DNA from: Pleurodeles waltl
Lineage: Eukaryota > Chordata > Amphibia > Caudata > Salamandridae
Direction: 5' to 3'
DNA length: 64,000 nt
Assembly: GCF_031143425.1 (NCBI RefSeq)
Contig: NC_090447.1
Location: 22,851,426-22,915,425, forward strand
Position 1 is the stretch's first letter. Each line of letters starts with the position of its first letter. The position numbers and the translations under genes are program-made. Positions 1 through 12,346 of the stretch are shown piece after piece. A model generated the notes under the pieces. The model was not told where the DNA came from. It did no database searches and saw only the letters and a list, made by a program, of their open reading frames with translations.

Positions 1-911
1 TTTGGTATTCAAAGTCATCGTAAGAGGTTGAGTGTGTTTCTTTCCGTATTCCTGTGCAATAATGTCTTTGAGAAAACAAATATCTTGATCTGCATTTGTA
101 GCAGCAAGAATTTACTCCACTGAAAGAACTGCAGGTATCCTTGACTTTGCTATAAAGTTAACATAGATCTCAGTCACTTTAGATGTTGTACTGTGACACT
201 GTACAACATCTCGTCAGCAGAATTCTTATCTTTCCCTGGACTATACACAATACTGTAATCATACTCTTGCAATTGCAAAACCCAACTCTCGATGTAAAGG
301 GGCATCTTGGTTTTCAGAGTCCCAAAAATAGTAAGTAAAGCTTGGTTGTCAGTGACAAGGGTGAAGTGTTTCCGTATAGAACACACAGGTGTGTTCCCAA
401 GCCTACACCACAGCTAGAAGCATGTTCAGTTTGCATCAGACTCCGGCTCGCATAAGCCACAATTTGCCTTTGATCATTGTTGTCTCTACTGTGCTGGGCA
501 AGGATCACACCCAACTCCACTGGGATAGCATCTACTGCAATCTAAATATGATTTTGGGGATCACAATAAGCCATTTCAGTAGCAAACTCAGTTGCATGTT
601 TGATTTTCTCCAAGCTTTATTACATTCACGCAACCACTTGAACACAGCATTCTTTTTTGTCAAGTCTGTCATTGGGGCACTGACTGTGGTAAATTTACGA
701 ATACACCTGTAACAGCAACTGGCCATGCCAAGGAACGATTGAACCATGGTCACATCTTGTGATGGAGTAGGGGATGACAAGGTGTGTACTTTAGCTGGAT
801 CTGGTGACATACCGTTTTCAGAGAAAATATACCGCAAAAACTTGAGTTTTGTTTTGTGAAATTCATACTTTTCTGCTTTCTATGTAAGATCGCCATCAAC
901 CAACAAGCGGC
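1..911 (-). pseudogene. Ty3/Gypsy pol fragment, copy 1 (RT end and RNase H)
   Basis: Translated on the minus strand, 837-532 gives the end of a Ty3/Gypsy reverse transcriptase (RYIFSENG, then FLGMASCCYR) and 520-174 gives the RNase H domain (IVAYASRSL, FTLVTDNQALLTIFG, VYSPGKDKNSAD). These are the usual landmarks after the RT palm. The reading frame changes between segments, so the copy is dead. The element continues to the right at 3734 after an inserted LTR-like repeat and runs off the left edge of the window, so the integrase of this copy is not visible. Enzymes of this family copy element RNA into DNA in cytoplasmic particles. The family is sure; the exact clade is not. Confidence 0.85.
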
Positions 912-3728
912 TGTAGGAGGCTGGTGTGGTTTGTAGTAGGTACCTATGGTACTTACACCTTATAACAGGCTCAGTAGTCTAGAAGCCAGGCTCTCTAGAG
1001 GTAGTTGTGGATGAGCAGCCAAGGCTTATCTAGGAGACATAAAAAGCTCATGCAAAACCACTGCACTCAAACAGTACTCACACATGTGAAAGAAAATACT
1101 CAGTGTTCCAAAATAAACGGTACTTTATTTAGTGACACAAATGCCAACATACCATAGAGACTATACTCCCTTAAGGGGTAAGTAATAAACAAATTACATA
1201 CACTAGTATGCAAAAACAGGTGTAAAACCAATTAGAAAACAGTGCAATTAGTGAAAATCACAATAGTTAGAAATGAGCCTAGGGGGAACACAAACCATGT
1301 ACTAAAAAAGTGGAATGAGAAAGTCGGTTTCCCACCTAGGCAAGAGTAGTGTGTAGAGGGTCACTGAGAGTGCTAGAAAACACTAAACTAAACTAAAGTA
1401 CTAGAAGCCACCCCAGTGTCCAGGAAAGCAGGAGTAAAACACAGTAGCTTTCCCAGAACACACACAGACATGAGAAAGAAGTTTATGCAAGAACCAGAAG
1501 AGACTGCAAGACAACAATAGTGGATTTCTAGACCTGAAGACGTGTGGAAGAAGGGGACCAAGTCCAAGAAGCACAGAAGAGTCCAGGGAGAACAGGAACC
1601 CCTGCTAACCCGGATGAAGGTGCAAAAGAAGAACCAGCGGTGAAGAAGAACAGTCAGTACTGCACCCAAGAAGACAGAGTTGGGTTCCTGGTTGGTGCAA
1701 GTGATGTCCCACGCCAGATGGAGGATTGTAGTCTAGTTTGCGTCACTGGAGTCCACCAACAAACCTTGGCACATGCAAAGCTCGTGGTTGGCAGAAAATG
1801 GCGCTACCCGGGACTAGGAAAGACCATGTGGACTCTACCTAGGAGGGGGAGGTACAGGAGGCATTCAGCAACTCGGAGAGCCTACAGAAGGTCAGGCAGT
1901 GTGCACAGAAGTCCCACAGCATGGGGACAAAGAAGTTGCACAAGAGGCCCATGCAGCATGACAACAAAGGCTCCCACACAGCTGAAGAAACGCTCAGGAA
2001 GCTGTGCATTGCAGGATACAGTGCTGGGGGAGGGAGCTGCAAGATGCATGAAGAACTTCATGGAAAGATAAAAAAAAGCCTTGGCAACTGCAAAACATAG
2101 GCTGTACAAAGGTATTGTCTTGCGTGGGAAGGCAAGCTCTTACCTCCACCAAAGTTGGACAGTAGGACATCAGGACCGTCGGTACCACTTCAGTCCACCA
2201 CCTGTGATGCAGGATCACGCAACTCAGCAGGAGAGGGGATCCACGCAGCCGGTCGTTGTTTCAGTAGGTGCCTGCAGAAGCAGGGGAGTGACTCCTTCAC
2301 CCCAAGGGAGATTCCTTCGCTCTTCTGGTGCAGGCTGAAGACGGGCTGTCCTCAGAGGATGCACAACCGGGAAACAGTTGCAGTTGCTGGCAGGAGCTGA
2401 AGAGACAATGTTGACAAAGTCATCTTACTTCTTTGTTGCAGTTTGTGGAGTTCCTGGCAGGTCCAGATGCAGTTTCTTCGGTGAGAAGTTGAAGTGGAGG
2501 ATACACAGAATTCCTGCTGGAGTCTTGCAATCCGAATCTGAAGAACCACCCAAAGGAGAGACCCTAAATAGCCCTGAAAGGGGGATTGGTCACCTAACCA
2601 GGTAAGCATCTATCAGGGGAGGGCTCTGCTGTCACCTGCTGGCACTGGCCACTCAGTTGCTCCCAGAATTCCCTTCCAACTTGGAATACAAGATGGCAAA
2701 ACCCACGGACCCTCTCGAGGAGCTTTGGGCTCCACCCCTGGGGTGGTGATGGACAGGGGAGTGGTCACTCCCCTTTCCTTTGTCCAGTTTCGTGGCATAG
2801 CAGGGACTGGGGTCCCTGAACCGGTGCAGACTGGATTATGCAAGAAGGGCACCATCTGTGCCCTTCAAAGCATTTCCAGTGGCTTGGGGAGGCTACCTCT
2901 CCCAAGCTTGTAACACTTATTTCTAATGGGAGAGGGTGTAACACCCCTCTCCTAAAGGAAATCCTTTATTCTGCCATCCTGGGCTTGAGCTTCTCAAGCA
3001 AAAGGAGGGCAGAAAGCTGTCTGTGAGGTGGCAGCAGCTGGGGCTGCCTAGAAAACCCCAAAAGGCTGTAATGGCAGTTCTGGGGGTCCTCTAATGAGCC
3101 TCCAGAGTGTATGGGATCATCCAACCAATGCTTCCAATAGCATGGGGTTATGATTCCTACATGTTTGATTCCGATGATGCCTATGTTTGGAGTTACCATT
3201 ATGTAGTTGGTCATAGGTATTGACCTATGTCCAGTACATGCGTATAATGGCGTCCCGCACTCACGAAGTCCCAGGAAGTGGTCCTAGAGCTTGAAGGGGC
3301 ACCTCTGCTAGTGCAGGGGTGCCCTCACACACTGGTACTTTGCACCCTGCCCTCAGGGCTGGACGGCCTGCACAAGGGGTGACTTATAAGTTACCTGGTG
3401 CTGTGTAAATGGCAGTGAAAGGGTGCTTGCACCTTTTCACGCAGGCTGCAATGGCAGTCCTGCGGAAGCCTTTTGCATGGGCTCCCTATGGGTGGCAAAA
3501 TATATGCTGCAGCCCATACGGATCCCCTAGAACTCCAATTTCCTGGGTTCCTAGATACAATATACTAAGGACTTATAAGGGGGCACCAGTAAGCCAATTA
3601 TGGATGAAATACTGTGTTAACATTATCCAACAACCATATTCAAGGGATCCCAGTAGACATAGTCAAACACACTGACAAACAGGCCAAAAGTGGGGTTAGC
3701 CAAGCTAGAAAGGGGCTACTTTCCTACA
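912..3728 (-). mobile_element. 2.8-kb non-coding LTR-like element, family A (subfamily A1)
   Basis: The insert begins TGTAGGAGGCTGG and ends CTACTTTCCTACA, so in either orientation it has TG...CA ends with a short inverted repeat. It is bordered by a perfect 5-bp duplication, GCGGC (907-911 and 3729-3733), and it cleanly splits the Gypsy RT coding sequence. It has no convincing ORF. Related copies lie at 18412-21042 (plus strand, closest), 38883-41853 and 47203-49738. The terminal dinucleotides and 5-bp duplication fit integrase-mediated insertion, so I read it as a giant solo LTR or a coding-less LTR derivative. The sense strand is taken as minus from the copies that carry AATAAA near the other end. 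Confidence 0.7.
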
Positions 3729-3733
3729 GCGGC

Positions 3734-3879
3734 ATACTTGTGTAAGGGCTTTGTCATGTTCTTTTCGATTGGCCCCAAATACCAGTATATCCTCACTATA
3801 GTTAATTGCATTTCTGACAGGCTGTAGCATGCAGCAAAGAACATCCTGAAAAGGTTTTGCAGCTTGATGACAGACTTAA
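3734..3879 (-). pseudogene. Gypsy copy 1, RT catalytic segment
   Basis: Minus-strand translation contains LFQDVLCCMLQPVRN and then NYSEDILVFG, the position of the RT catalytic box, usually a (I/Y)xDD motif. The first aspartate of the pair reads as glutamate here, which alone would cripple the enzyme. The segment lies between the family A insertion (left) and a MITE (right) and joins 838-911 to 4403 onward. Confidence 0.8.
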
Positions 3880-4402
3880 GAGCCCCTAGCGCCTCCTTGC
3901 ATCATTTTATCATAATTTGTTTACGCTAATGTGGCCCAATGAGGCCAAAATTGCAGCACCAAATTTACAAAGTGGCACAATGCATGCATTGCGCTGCTCT
4001 GTAACCCTTTTGCGCTACATTATGCCTACGCTGGGCATAATGTATGCCAAAGGGGCATTCCCCCAGTAGGGGGGCCAAAAAAGTTGGCCAAAGAAATCTC
4101 TTTTTCTTTGCATAATTTTTTTGGCACTTTTAATGCCTGCTCAGAGCAGGTGTTAAAAGGTGGCACACCTTTGTTTACAATGGGCCTCAATGGGCTTTGC
4201 AGGATAAGCATGAAAATGTTTTACACTAATCCCGCAAAGCTTCAAACTAGAGTCAAAAATGCTGGCGCTAGTTCCCTAACTACCACCATGGTGTGCTGTA
4301 TCTCAGATATGGCGCACACATGGCGGTGTTAGGGGGGCTCTAAGGGGCACAAAAAAAGTGGCTCTGCACTTGATGCAGGGTCACTTTTCATAAATCAGGC
4401 CC
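3880..4402 (-). mobile_element. Harbinger-type MITE, family H1 (minus copy)
   Basis: About 520 bp with no ORF, inserted within RT coding sequence between the LFRYKK and LFQDVL motifs. Its sequence parallels the complete H1 copy at 27563-28078 in reverse: GAGCCCCTAGCGCC at one end, ATAAATCAGGCCC at the other, plus the internal palindromes around ATGCATGCATTG and the TTAATGCCTGCTC hairpin. The left tip looks shorter than in the complete copy. The Harbinger assignment rests on similarity to the region just upstream of the transposase at 30.1-30.4 kb. Confidence 0.65.
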
Positions 4403-6262
4403 TTCATTTTTTATATCTGAACAAACCAATATTGGTCAAAGAAGTGATTACGTGTCTGCAGTTTTCCTCCAGTTTGACTTGGTGATACCCCTTGTTCAGA
4501 TCTAGATGAGAAAATACTATGACACCATTCAGCTGTGTAACCATATCTGCAATGTGCAGAACAGAATCCTGTTCTCTCTTAATTGCCTTCTTAGTTTGCC
4601 ACATATCAACACAGATGTGCACTGCACCTCCACTGCTTTTTTGGGCACTACCACTATGGGTGAAACCCATGGTGTCCGACCAGTAGAGTGTTCAATAACA
4701 TGATGTTTTAACAGTGTTTCCAGTTCTTTCTCAACAGCTTCCTGCAAGTGAAAAGAAATTTGACAATTTTGTTGAGCAACAGGTTGAATGTCCTCATTGA
4801 TATGAAGTTACACTTTCATGGTCTTAAGCTTTCCTAGTTCATGAAACTGAGCTAACATGCACATGATGAAGTGTCTTTAAGACCATGAAATGGTGCTTGT
4901 ACCTTCCTACCTGGTGTGTTACATTGTTCTTACAAATGATCCTTGATTTTCCAATGGAGTGGAGGCATCCCACTTGTATACCTTTGTCTTCGAAGGTGTG
5001 AGACAAGGCACCAGCAACAGGCTATTGTACTCCTCTGCCGGCATGATGTTTATCAATGCACCACTATTGATGATAAAAGGTACAGAACAATCATTCACTT
5101 TTATTGTGATTTTGGGGCAAGGTCTGTTACAAAATAGTTTCCTTTCCCACATCCTTTGCATGTTTGTCCAATAGCAAGACATTTACCTCTGTGCAGAAAA
5201 AAGATTCCACATTGTGAAAACAATTTCTTTTTCCTCTGAGACATCACTTTATGGCCCTCAACCTTGTATCTTTGCTAACTTTTCATGTTCAATGCTGATT
5301 CAATCTGAGCTAATCTAGCTTCCATACCAGCAACTTATCGATCTGCAGATTCCTCTTCTCTTGAAGACACTACCACTATCTCCAGACTGAGGACCAAATT
5401 TAGAAGCTTCTTGCACCATGGGTGCATCACTGTTTTTGTGGGGTGAAGTGACACACCGGTGATGCAAGAGGCTTGTAAATAAGCCCCTGAGTGTCCTGTG
5501 CTGCATACATCATCTGAATGATCTGGAAATACAACCATTGATGACTCTGAGACAGATGGCTTTTTCATTACTGATAAGGACATGAAGTCTTTCTGCAAAC
5601 TCATCTATTTTTTCTCTGGCTTGGTGTCTGGCTTGGTTGAAGATGTACCTTTCATAATTGATGTTAGACATTGGATTGAACTTAATTCCTGATGCCGCCT
5701 TAATCTGATGGTAAGATATTTCATCAGCTTGTGGTAATTTCTTTATTGCTTCTTTCACGCCATCACCTGCTAAGTTATTTAGGTATTTGATTATCTTTTT
5801 TGTCATTTGTTTCTTCTAGTGCGTCGATGAGATGATCAAATGTTTTGATCGAGGCAGGCCATGTAGTGCCAATATTATGCTTTTTGCTGGTATCGAATGG
5901 AAGTGGTGGTTTCAAGAAAACTGCAGCATCATAGCGAGTCATGGACCCCACTGACGCACAGAGCAGGGCCTATCTGGCGTTGTCTGCTGCCTGCTAGGAC
6001 CTTCTCCATTTGTACCACCTCTAAGCCCCAGCCACAAGCTTGCATCAGTGTTGTTGCAGCCAATCTGATGTTGTATGACCTCTTTTTAATCACTAACAGT
6101 GATTGACTGCTTTTTGTCATGAGCATTATCCTCACTGCTCTCAAATTTTTTCATCCTACCTGTTTTCACTGCCTTTAGCATTTCTTGGTACCTGGATGCT
6201 TCTGCTTTTGGTGCTATTTTGCACCTGGCTTCCGTGGCCTTCTGTGCTCCTTGTTGTCGCTG
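4403..6262 (-). pseudogene. Ty3/Gypsy gag, protease and RT start, copy 1
   Basis: Minus strand, reading from 6262 down: a gag-like stretch (about 5806-5510, with ARHQAREKIDEFAERLH), a zinc-knuckle-like CKGCGKGNYF just before the protease (near 5150), the protease segment (5140-5000, FIINSGALINIMP), then the RT start with TPWVSPIVVVPKK and FSHLDLNKGYHQVKLEE. The protease active site normally reads DSG or DTG; here it is NSG, so the catalytic aspartate is lost. Several stops and frame changes separate the parts. The order gag-protease-RT-RNase H fits Ty3/Gypsy. The gag end is cut by the family B repeat that begins at 6263. Confidence 0.85.
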
Positions 6263-8112
6263 TGTAAGGAAATGCCTCCTTGGCATGGTTACCCCCTGGC
6301 CTTTTTGCCTTTTTGCCTTTTTGCCTTTTGTTGATGCCAGTTATGATTGAAAGTGTGCTGGGACCCTGCTAACCAGGCCCCAGCACCAGTATTCTTTCCC
6401 TAAACTGTACCTTTGTTCCCACAATTGGCACAGCCCTGGCACACAGATAAGTCCCTTGTAAATGGTACCCCTGGTACCAAGGGCCCTGATGCCAGGGAAG
6501 GTCTCTAAGGGCTGCAGCATGTCTTATGCCACCCTGGGGACCCCCCCTCACTCAGCACATGCACACTGCCTCACAGCTTCTGTGTGCCGGTGGGGAGAAA
6601 ATGACTAAGTCGACAAGGCACTCCCCTCAGAGTGCCATGCCCACCTCACACTGCCTGTGGCATAGGTAAGTCACCCCTCTAGCAGGCCTTACAGCCCTAA
6701 GGCAGGGTGCACTATACCACCGGTGAGGGCATATTTGCATGAGCACTATGCCCCTACAGTGTCTAAGCAGAACCGTGCAGGGTAGCCATAAAGAGTATAT
6801 GGTTTGGGAGTTTGCCAGACACGAACTCCACAGTTCCATAATGGTTACACTGAAATTTGGGAAGTTTGGTATCAAACTTCTCAGCACAATAAATGCACAC
6901 TGATGCCAGTCTGGGATTGATTTTAAAATGCACCCAGAGGGCATCTTGGAGATGCCCCCTGAATACCAGTCCGACTCCTAATGCTAGGCTGACCAGTTTC
7001 TGCCAGCCTGCCACAGCCAGATGAGTTTGTGTCCACATGGTGGAAGTGCCTTTGTCATTGTGGCCTGGAACAAAGCCTTTACTGGGTGGAGGTGCTTCTC
7101 ACCTCCCCCTGCAGGAACAGTAACACTTGGCGGTGAGCCTCAAAGGCTCATGCCTTTTGTTACAGCACCACAGGGCATCCCAGCTAGTGGAGATGCCTGC
7201 CCCTCTGGCCGCTGCCCCCACGTTTGGCAGCAAGGCAGGAGAGGATAATGAGAAAAACAAGAAGGAGTCACCCACCAGTCAGGACAGCCCCTAATGTGTC
7301 CTGAGCTGAGGTGACCCCTGCCTTTAGAAATCCTCCATCTTGAGTTTGGAGGATTCCCCCAATTGGATTAGGGATGTGCCTCCCTCCCCTCAGGGAGGAG
7401 GCACTAGAGGGTGTAGCCACCCTCCAGGACAGTAGCCATTGGCTACTGTCCTCCTGACCTAAACACACCCCTAAATTGAATATTTAGGGTTGACCCAGAA
7501 CCCAGGAAATCATATTTCTTCAACCTACACAAAGAAGAAGGACTGCTCACCTGAAGGCCCTGCAGAGACGACAGAGACGACAACTGACTTGCCCCAGCCC
7601 TACCGGCCTGTCTCCAGTCTCAAAGAACCTGCACAGTGACGTATCCGACAGGGACTAGTGACCTCTGAAGACTCAAAGGACTGCCCTGAACCAACGGACC
7701 AAGAAACTCCCGAGAACAGCGTCACTGTTCACCAACAGCAACATTTTTGCAACTTTGAAGCAACTTTTAAAGAACCCACTCTTTCCGCCAGAAGCGTGAG
7801 ACTTCACACTCTGGAAGCGTGAGACTTCACACTCTGCACCCGACACCCCCTGCTCGAGCTCCAGAGAACCAACACTGCAGAGAGGACCCCTCCTGCACCC
7901 CCACAGCGACGCCTGCAGAGTGGATCTAGAGGCTCTCCCTGACCGTGACTGCCTGGAAAAAAGAATCCGACACCTGGACCCAGCACTGCACCCGCAGCCC
8001 CCAGGCCTGAAAGGAACCAACCTCCAGTGCAGAAGTGACCATCAGGCGGCCCTTTGCCTAGCCCAGTCGGTGGCTGGCCCGAGAAGCCCCCCTGTACCCT
8101 GCCTGCATCGCC
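6263..8112 (+). mobile_element. LTR-like repeat, family B, truncated
   Basis: Begins TGTAAGGAAATGCC directly inside the Gypsy gag sequence, preceded by CGCTG. It runs as GC-rich, coding-less sequence to about 8112, where a MITE fragment follows. A second copy in reverse orientation is at 15401-17820; both share the block around CAGCACAATAAATGC (near 6890) and the CACCAGTATTCTTTCCCTAA block near 6390. The expected far end (a CTTCCTACA-type terminus, visible in the other copy) is missing, so no target duplication can be scored. Interpretation as an LTR-like element comes from the TG start and the intact end of the other copy. Confidence 0.6.
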
Positions 8113-8122
8113 TAAGTCTAAT

Positions 8123-8313
8123 GCCACATTAGCATAATTTTTTTATGCTAATGCAGCATTAGAAGGCCAAAAATGCTGTGCCATATGCACAAAGTGGCAC
8201 AATGCATGCATTTTCAGTACGGCGCACACATGGTGGCATTAGTGGGGCGCTAAAGGGCGCAAGAAAAATGGCTCTGGACACTCTGAGCAGCACAATTTTT
8301 CTTAATTATGCCC
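8123..8313 (-). mobile_element. Harbinger-type MITE H1 fragment
   Basis: Contains the hallmark H1 pieces: a TTAGCATAA/TTATGCTAA palindrome, AAAGTGGCACAATGCATGCAT, a GGCGCACACATGGTGG segment and an AATTATGCCCCT end. It is much shorter than the complete copy at 27563-28078, so an internal deletion is likely. Confidence 0.5.
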
Positions 8314-8609
8314 CTGAGTCTGAAGGTAAACTTTTGACTGATGCCTCCCACTTGCTGTAGCCGAGTAATAATCCATTACGGTCGGCCTCAAACTTTGACT
8401 TTGCCCCGGTGACCAGATATCCTGAGTGGCGCTTTTAGTTTCTATGCTCTAAAAAACATTAATTCTTTAAAAATGTATCTCCGGCTCTCCTTTTCTGATT
8501 TTATTCGTTTTCATGGTAAATTAAAGATAACAATATTTTGGATTTTTAAACTGTTTCCTTTGCTTTATTTTATTACTGTTATGTAATATTTGAATGCTTT
8601 ATACACTTT
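8314..8609 (+). mobile_element. 3' fragment of an LTR-like repeat related to family C
   Basis: The stretch with GACCAGATATCC, followed by CTTTAAAAATGTATCTCC, parallels the 3' part of the family C elements (for example 10320-10460 and 56815-56900). No coding sequence. Boundaries are approximate. Confidence 0.35.
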
Positions 8610-9330
8610 GGCGGTCATTATGAACATGGCGGGATGCCCCGCCAACAACCGTGCTGATGGTCGACGGAAGACTGCCAGTGGCGGTGGCAGGCACCCCGCT
8701 GTATAATGTCGCCTGGAGTGTCACAGCCATTGATGGCGGTGAGGGCCGCCATGCGCTGTGCTGGCAGTCAGTGGCAGGGGTGGATGCTGCTCCACCCTCA
8801 CCGCCACATCAGTTTAAACACCGCCACACCTATAATGATGCAGTCATAGGTGTGGCGGTAGATGGAGCTGCGTTGATGCCAGAGGAACAGCATTGAAGGA
8901 GTCTGTTCCCTCCCGGAGTAGCACCACGGAATAGGTAAGTGCCGCCCGAGAAGGAAGGGGGGAGGGGTGTGTTGAGTGAGTGAGTGCGTGCATAGGTGTG
9001 TGCATGTGTGTTGGTGAAGGGGGGAGGTGTGTCTGCGAGTATGAATGCATGTGTGTCTGTCTATGTATGTGTGCATGTGTATTTGAGGGTTGAGGGTTGG
9101 GGAGGCCTAAACGGAGGTGGGGGTGGGGGATGGTGAGAGGGTGTTGGGGAGGGCCTACATGGTGATCGGGGGAGGAGGGGTAGGGTGGAGGACTACATGG
9201 TTCAGCGGTTTGGGGGTGTCCAGGCGCTTGGGGGAACATTTGAGGGTTGTGACAGTGGGGTGGGAGTCCTAGCGTGTCACATACTGGTGACAGGAATGAG
9301 TATTCCTGTCACCAGTGTGCTTTCCATCAG
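8610..9330 (+). mobile_element. GGCGG-palindromic MITE (family G), right end lost
   Basis: Begins GGCGGTCATTATGAACATG, a variant of the GGGGTCATT terminus of the copies at 36450-37353 and 60942-61940. Like them it has GGCGGT/ACCGCC repeats, a CCCGGAG...GGTAAGT motif (near 8915-8940), a GT-rich core (8960-9080) and a near-perfect hairpin around GGTGACAGGAATGAG (about 9288-9318). The right terminal repeat is not found. Confidence 0.55.
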
Positions 9331-9434
9331 GGATTACCTGGCGGGGTATCTGGTGTGTCTGAGCAATCATCCGCATTCCTATGGCTCTTCCTGCGCAGGA
9401 AGGAAGAGAGGGGCTGATACACCCAAATAAGCAG

Positions 9435-10737
9435 TGCCCTGTCCGCACACAAAGGGCTGATTACCACCTACTGATAGTGTGGATGCAGGGCTAGGGTAAA
9501 AGGACTTGTGTGCACTTTAAAGACTCTCTTTGAAGTCACCCCAAATTCAAAGGCACAACTGGGTATAAGTACTGGGTGTCGGACTCTGCCAAATCAGAAA
9601 CATCTAAACCTACAACTGGACTCTGTCAGAAGAACTGCTGTGCTGCATCAAGGACTAACACTCTGATGGACTGCTGATCTAGAAGGCTTGCTTTTCTGCT
9701 GTGCTGCCTTGCTGCCTGCAGCTCTCGGACACTGCTGGGGAGAGCTGGACTCTGCCTTGCAACTGAAGTGATCGCCAAGGACTTGTTGTCTTGCCTCCTG
9801 TTGCTTGAGACTCAGGAATATCAAATATCAAAGTCTCTTTCCCTACTCCTGTGCCTGATTCACTGGAAATGGAGCCAGATACTTGCACCAGAGACACTGA
9901 GGCATCTTCGTTCTGCACGTAGCAGAACCAGCGGATCGACCCTGTTGGAGGAGTATACCCCAGTGCATTGCACTCAGAACCACCACACTGCATCCGGAAC
10001 CAATGCTTCGGAACCAGCACATCACCACTGCTGTGTGGAGAAGATTGATGCATCATCCTCCAGTGTGGACTAACCTGGCCCATCATCTTTGGAACTGCTG
10101 CACTCAGAACCGGCGCTTCACTCAATAGACACGACGTATTGCCACCACTGTATGAAGAAAACTGACGCATCACATCGACCACGAGCCTGACATTGACCTA
10201 TCACTCACCTAGAGCCTAGATCGCACTGTTGCAACCAGGATCAAGGTACTCTGTTCCCCAAGCCTGTGTGGCTCTTCTGCCCGGTCTGCACTCCATCACG
10301 GTAAGCTTGAACTGCTAATATTGTCCTGGTCAAGTTTGACCAGATATCCCCCATAGGCGCTTATTGCTTCTAGAACTGCTAGAAGTGCTAGAACTCTTTT
10401 TATTCTTTAAAAAATCATAACTTAACTTCTACTTATTGCATATTTGTTGATTTGGTCTTGAATCATTGTACATTTATTCTCTATTTTTCTAAACCTGTGT
10501 GTAGTTTTTGTGGTGTTTTGATTGTGTTACTGTGTGTATGTGTGTGCATGTGTGTGTGTATGTGTGTAAGTGTGTGTGTTGCACAAATCCTTTACACACT
10601 GCCCCGTTTGATATGCCTGACTGCTCTGTGCCAAGCTCCCAAAGGGTGAGCACAGGTTATTTTTTAGTGTGAATCTGACTTACCCTGGCTAGTCTGGTGA
10701 TCCCTACTTGCCAACTAGAGGCATCATTTCCAACCAT
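9435..10737 (+). mobile_element. Family C LTR-like element, 5'-truncated
   Basis: Parallels the 3' half of the complete element at 55013-57146: the CTTGCCTCCTGTTG block, the CTTTAAAAA(A)TCATAACTT block, a CTATTTTTCTAAACCTGTGT block and an end reading ATCATTTCCAACCA (CCCATTTCTAACA in the intact copy). A (TG)n-rich tract lies at about 10527-10582. The short open frames are not conserved between copies and are not called as genes. Confidence 0.6.
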
Positions 10738-11294
10738 TGCATACATACATACATACATAAGTACACAAATACATGCATACATACATACACACGTACACAC
10801 ACAGAAATATGCAGGCAAATCTACAAAATTACATACAAATAGAAATACACATGCAAACACGCATACATACACGCATACATGCACATATACATGCAGTCTT
10901 ATACACACATGCTACATACACACAAGCATAGACATACATACACATACACATTTACACACATACATATAAACATACATACATAATTGCATGCATACAAACA
11001 CACATACACACACATGTACACATATATATATATACATATACATTTACACACGCACATATACATACATTTACACATACACACATATACATAGACATATACA
11101 TACACACATTTACAGACACATACACATGTATATACATACATACATACACAAATACACATATGCATGCATACATACATGCATACATGCATACACCTACATT
11201 CAAACATACATGTCCATGCATGCATACACACATACATACATAAACACACATATATACATGAATACATAAATACATGCATGCACATATACATATA

Positions 11295-11340
<46 letters not shown>

Positions 11341-12346
11341 AATACATAAATGCATGCTCACACATATCCACACATATATATACACACATGCATTCATATA
11401 TGCACATACATCAATTCATACACACATAGATAAATGCACACATACACACACAGGCACACACGCTCCTACACACATGTATGCATACAGACACACATGCTTA
11501 CATATAAACCTACACACATACAGGCATAGATATACACGTGCAAACATACAGACATACACTTATATTCACACATACATACATTCATACACACATGTATACA
11601 TGCACACATAGACACCCATAAATACAAACTTGCATGTACACATATAGATCTACGTACATACACATATACATGCATGCACTGACATTCACAAATATAGCCA
11701 CACATGTATACATATATACTTACACACATACTTACATACACAAACATGCATACACACACACACACATTCATGCACCACATACATACTCACCTACACACAT
11801 ACAGATACATACATGAATGCATAAATATATACATAAACATACAAAGATACATACACAGATAAATGCATGCGTGCACACAGACATACACACACATCTATAC
11901 ATATGCACATACATGCGTACATATACACATTCATACATACACACACACTTTCACATATACATAGATGGACACATGCATATGCAGATACACACATTCATAC
12001 AAACGCACATACACAGGCACAACCATACATACCTTAACATGCACAAACACATACATATATAAATGCATACTTGTATACACACATATATACACACAAACGT
12101 ACATGCATATCTACATATATACGTGCATATATGAGCACTGACATAAATACACACATGCATACACACATGCACACGTACAGCTACACATAAATACATACCC
12201 ACATATAGACACACATGCATATATGCATCGACACATGCACACAAACATACAAACATACACACACACATAAATGCATACATACGCACACATATACATGCAT
12301 ATATACACACATACATGCACACATATATGCATACACACATACACAC
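10738..12346 (+). repeat. 1.6-kb CATA/CACA-type microsatellite
   Basis: Long, imperfect runs of CATA, CACA, TATACA and ATGCATAC, with an almost pure (TA)n tract at about 11290-11335. Long open frames on both strands (Tyr/His/Thr or Cys/Val/Met rich) are by-products of the low-complexity sequence. A shorter equivalent at 58441-59175 is followed by the same non-repetitive flank (TTCTAT...CATAAAAGATTCCATAAC), so the tract is part of a duplicated composite block. Confidence 0.9.

Noticed and set aside
10738..12346. Long open frames on both strands in the CATA microsatellite
   Set aside because: They consist only of His/Thr/Tyr or Cys/Val/Met low-complexity translation and follow from the repeat lacking stops. 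No domain, no conserved frame.
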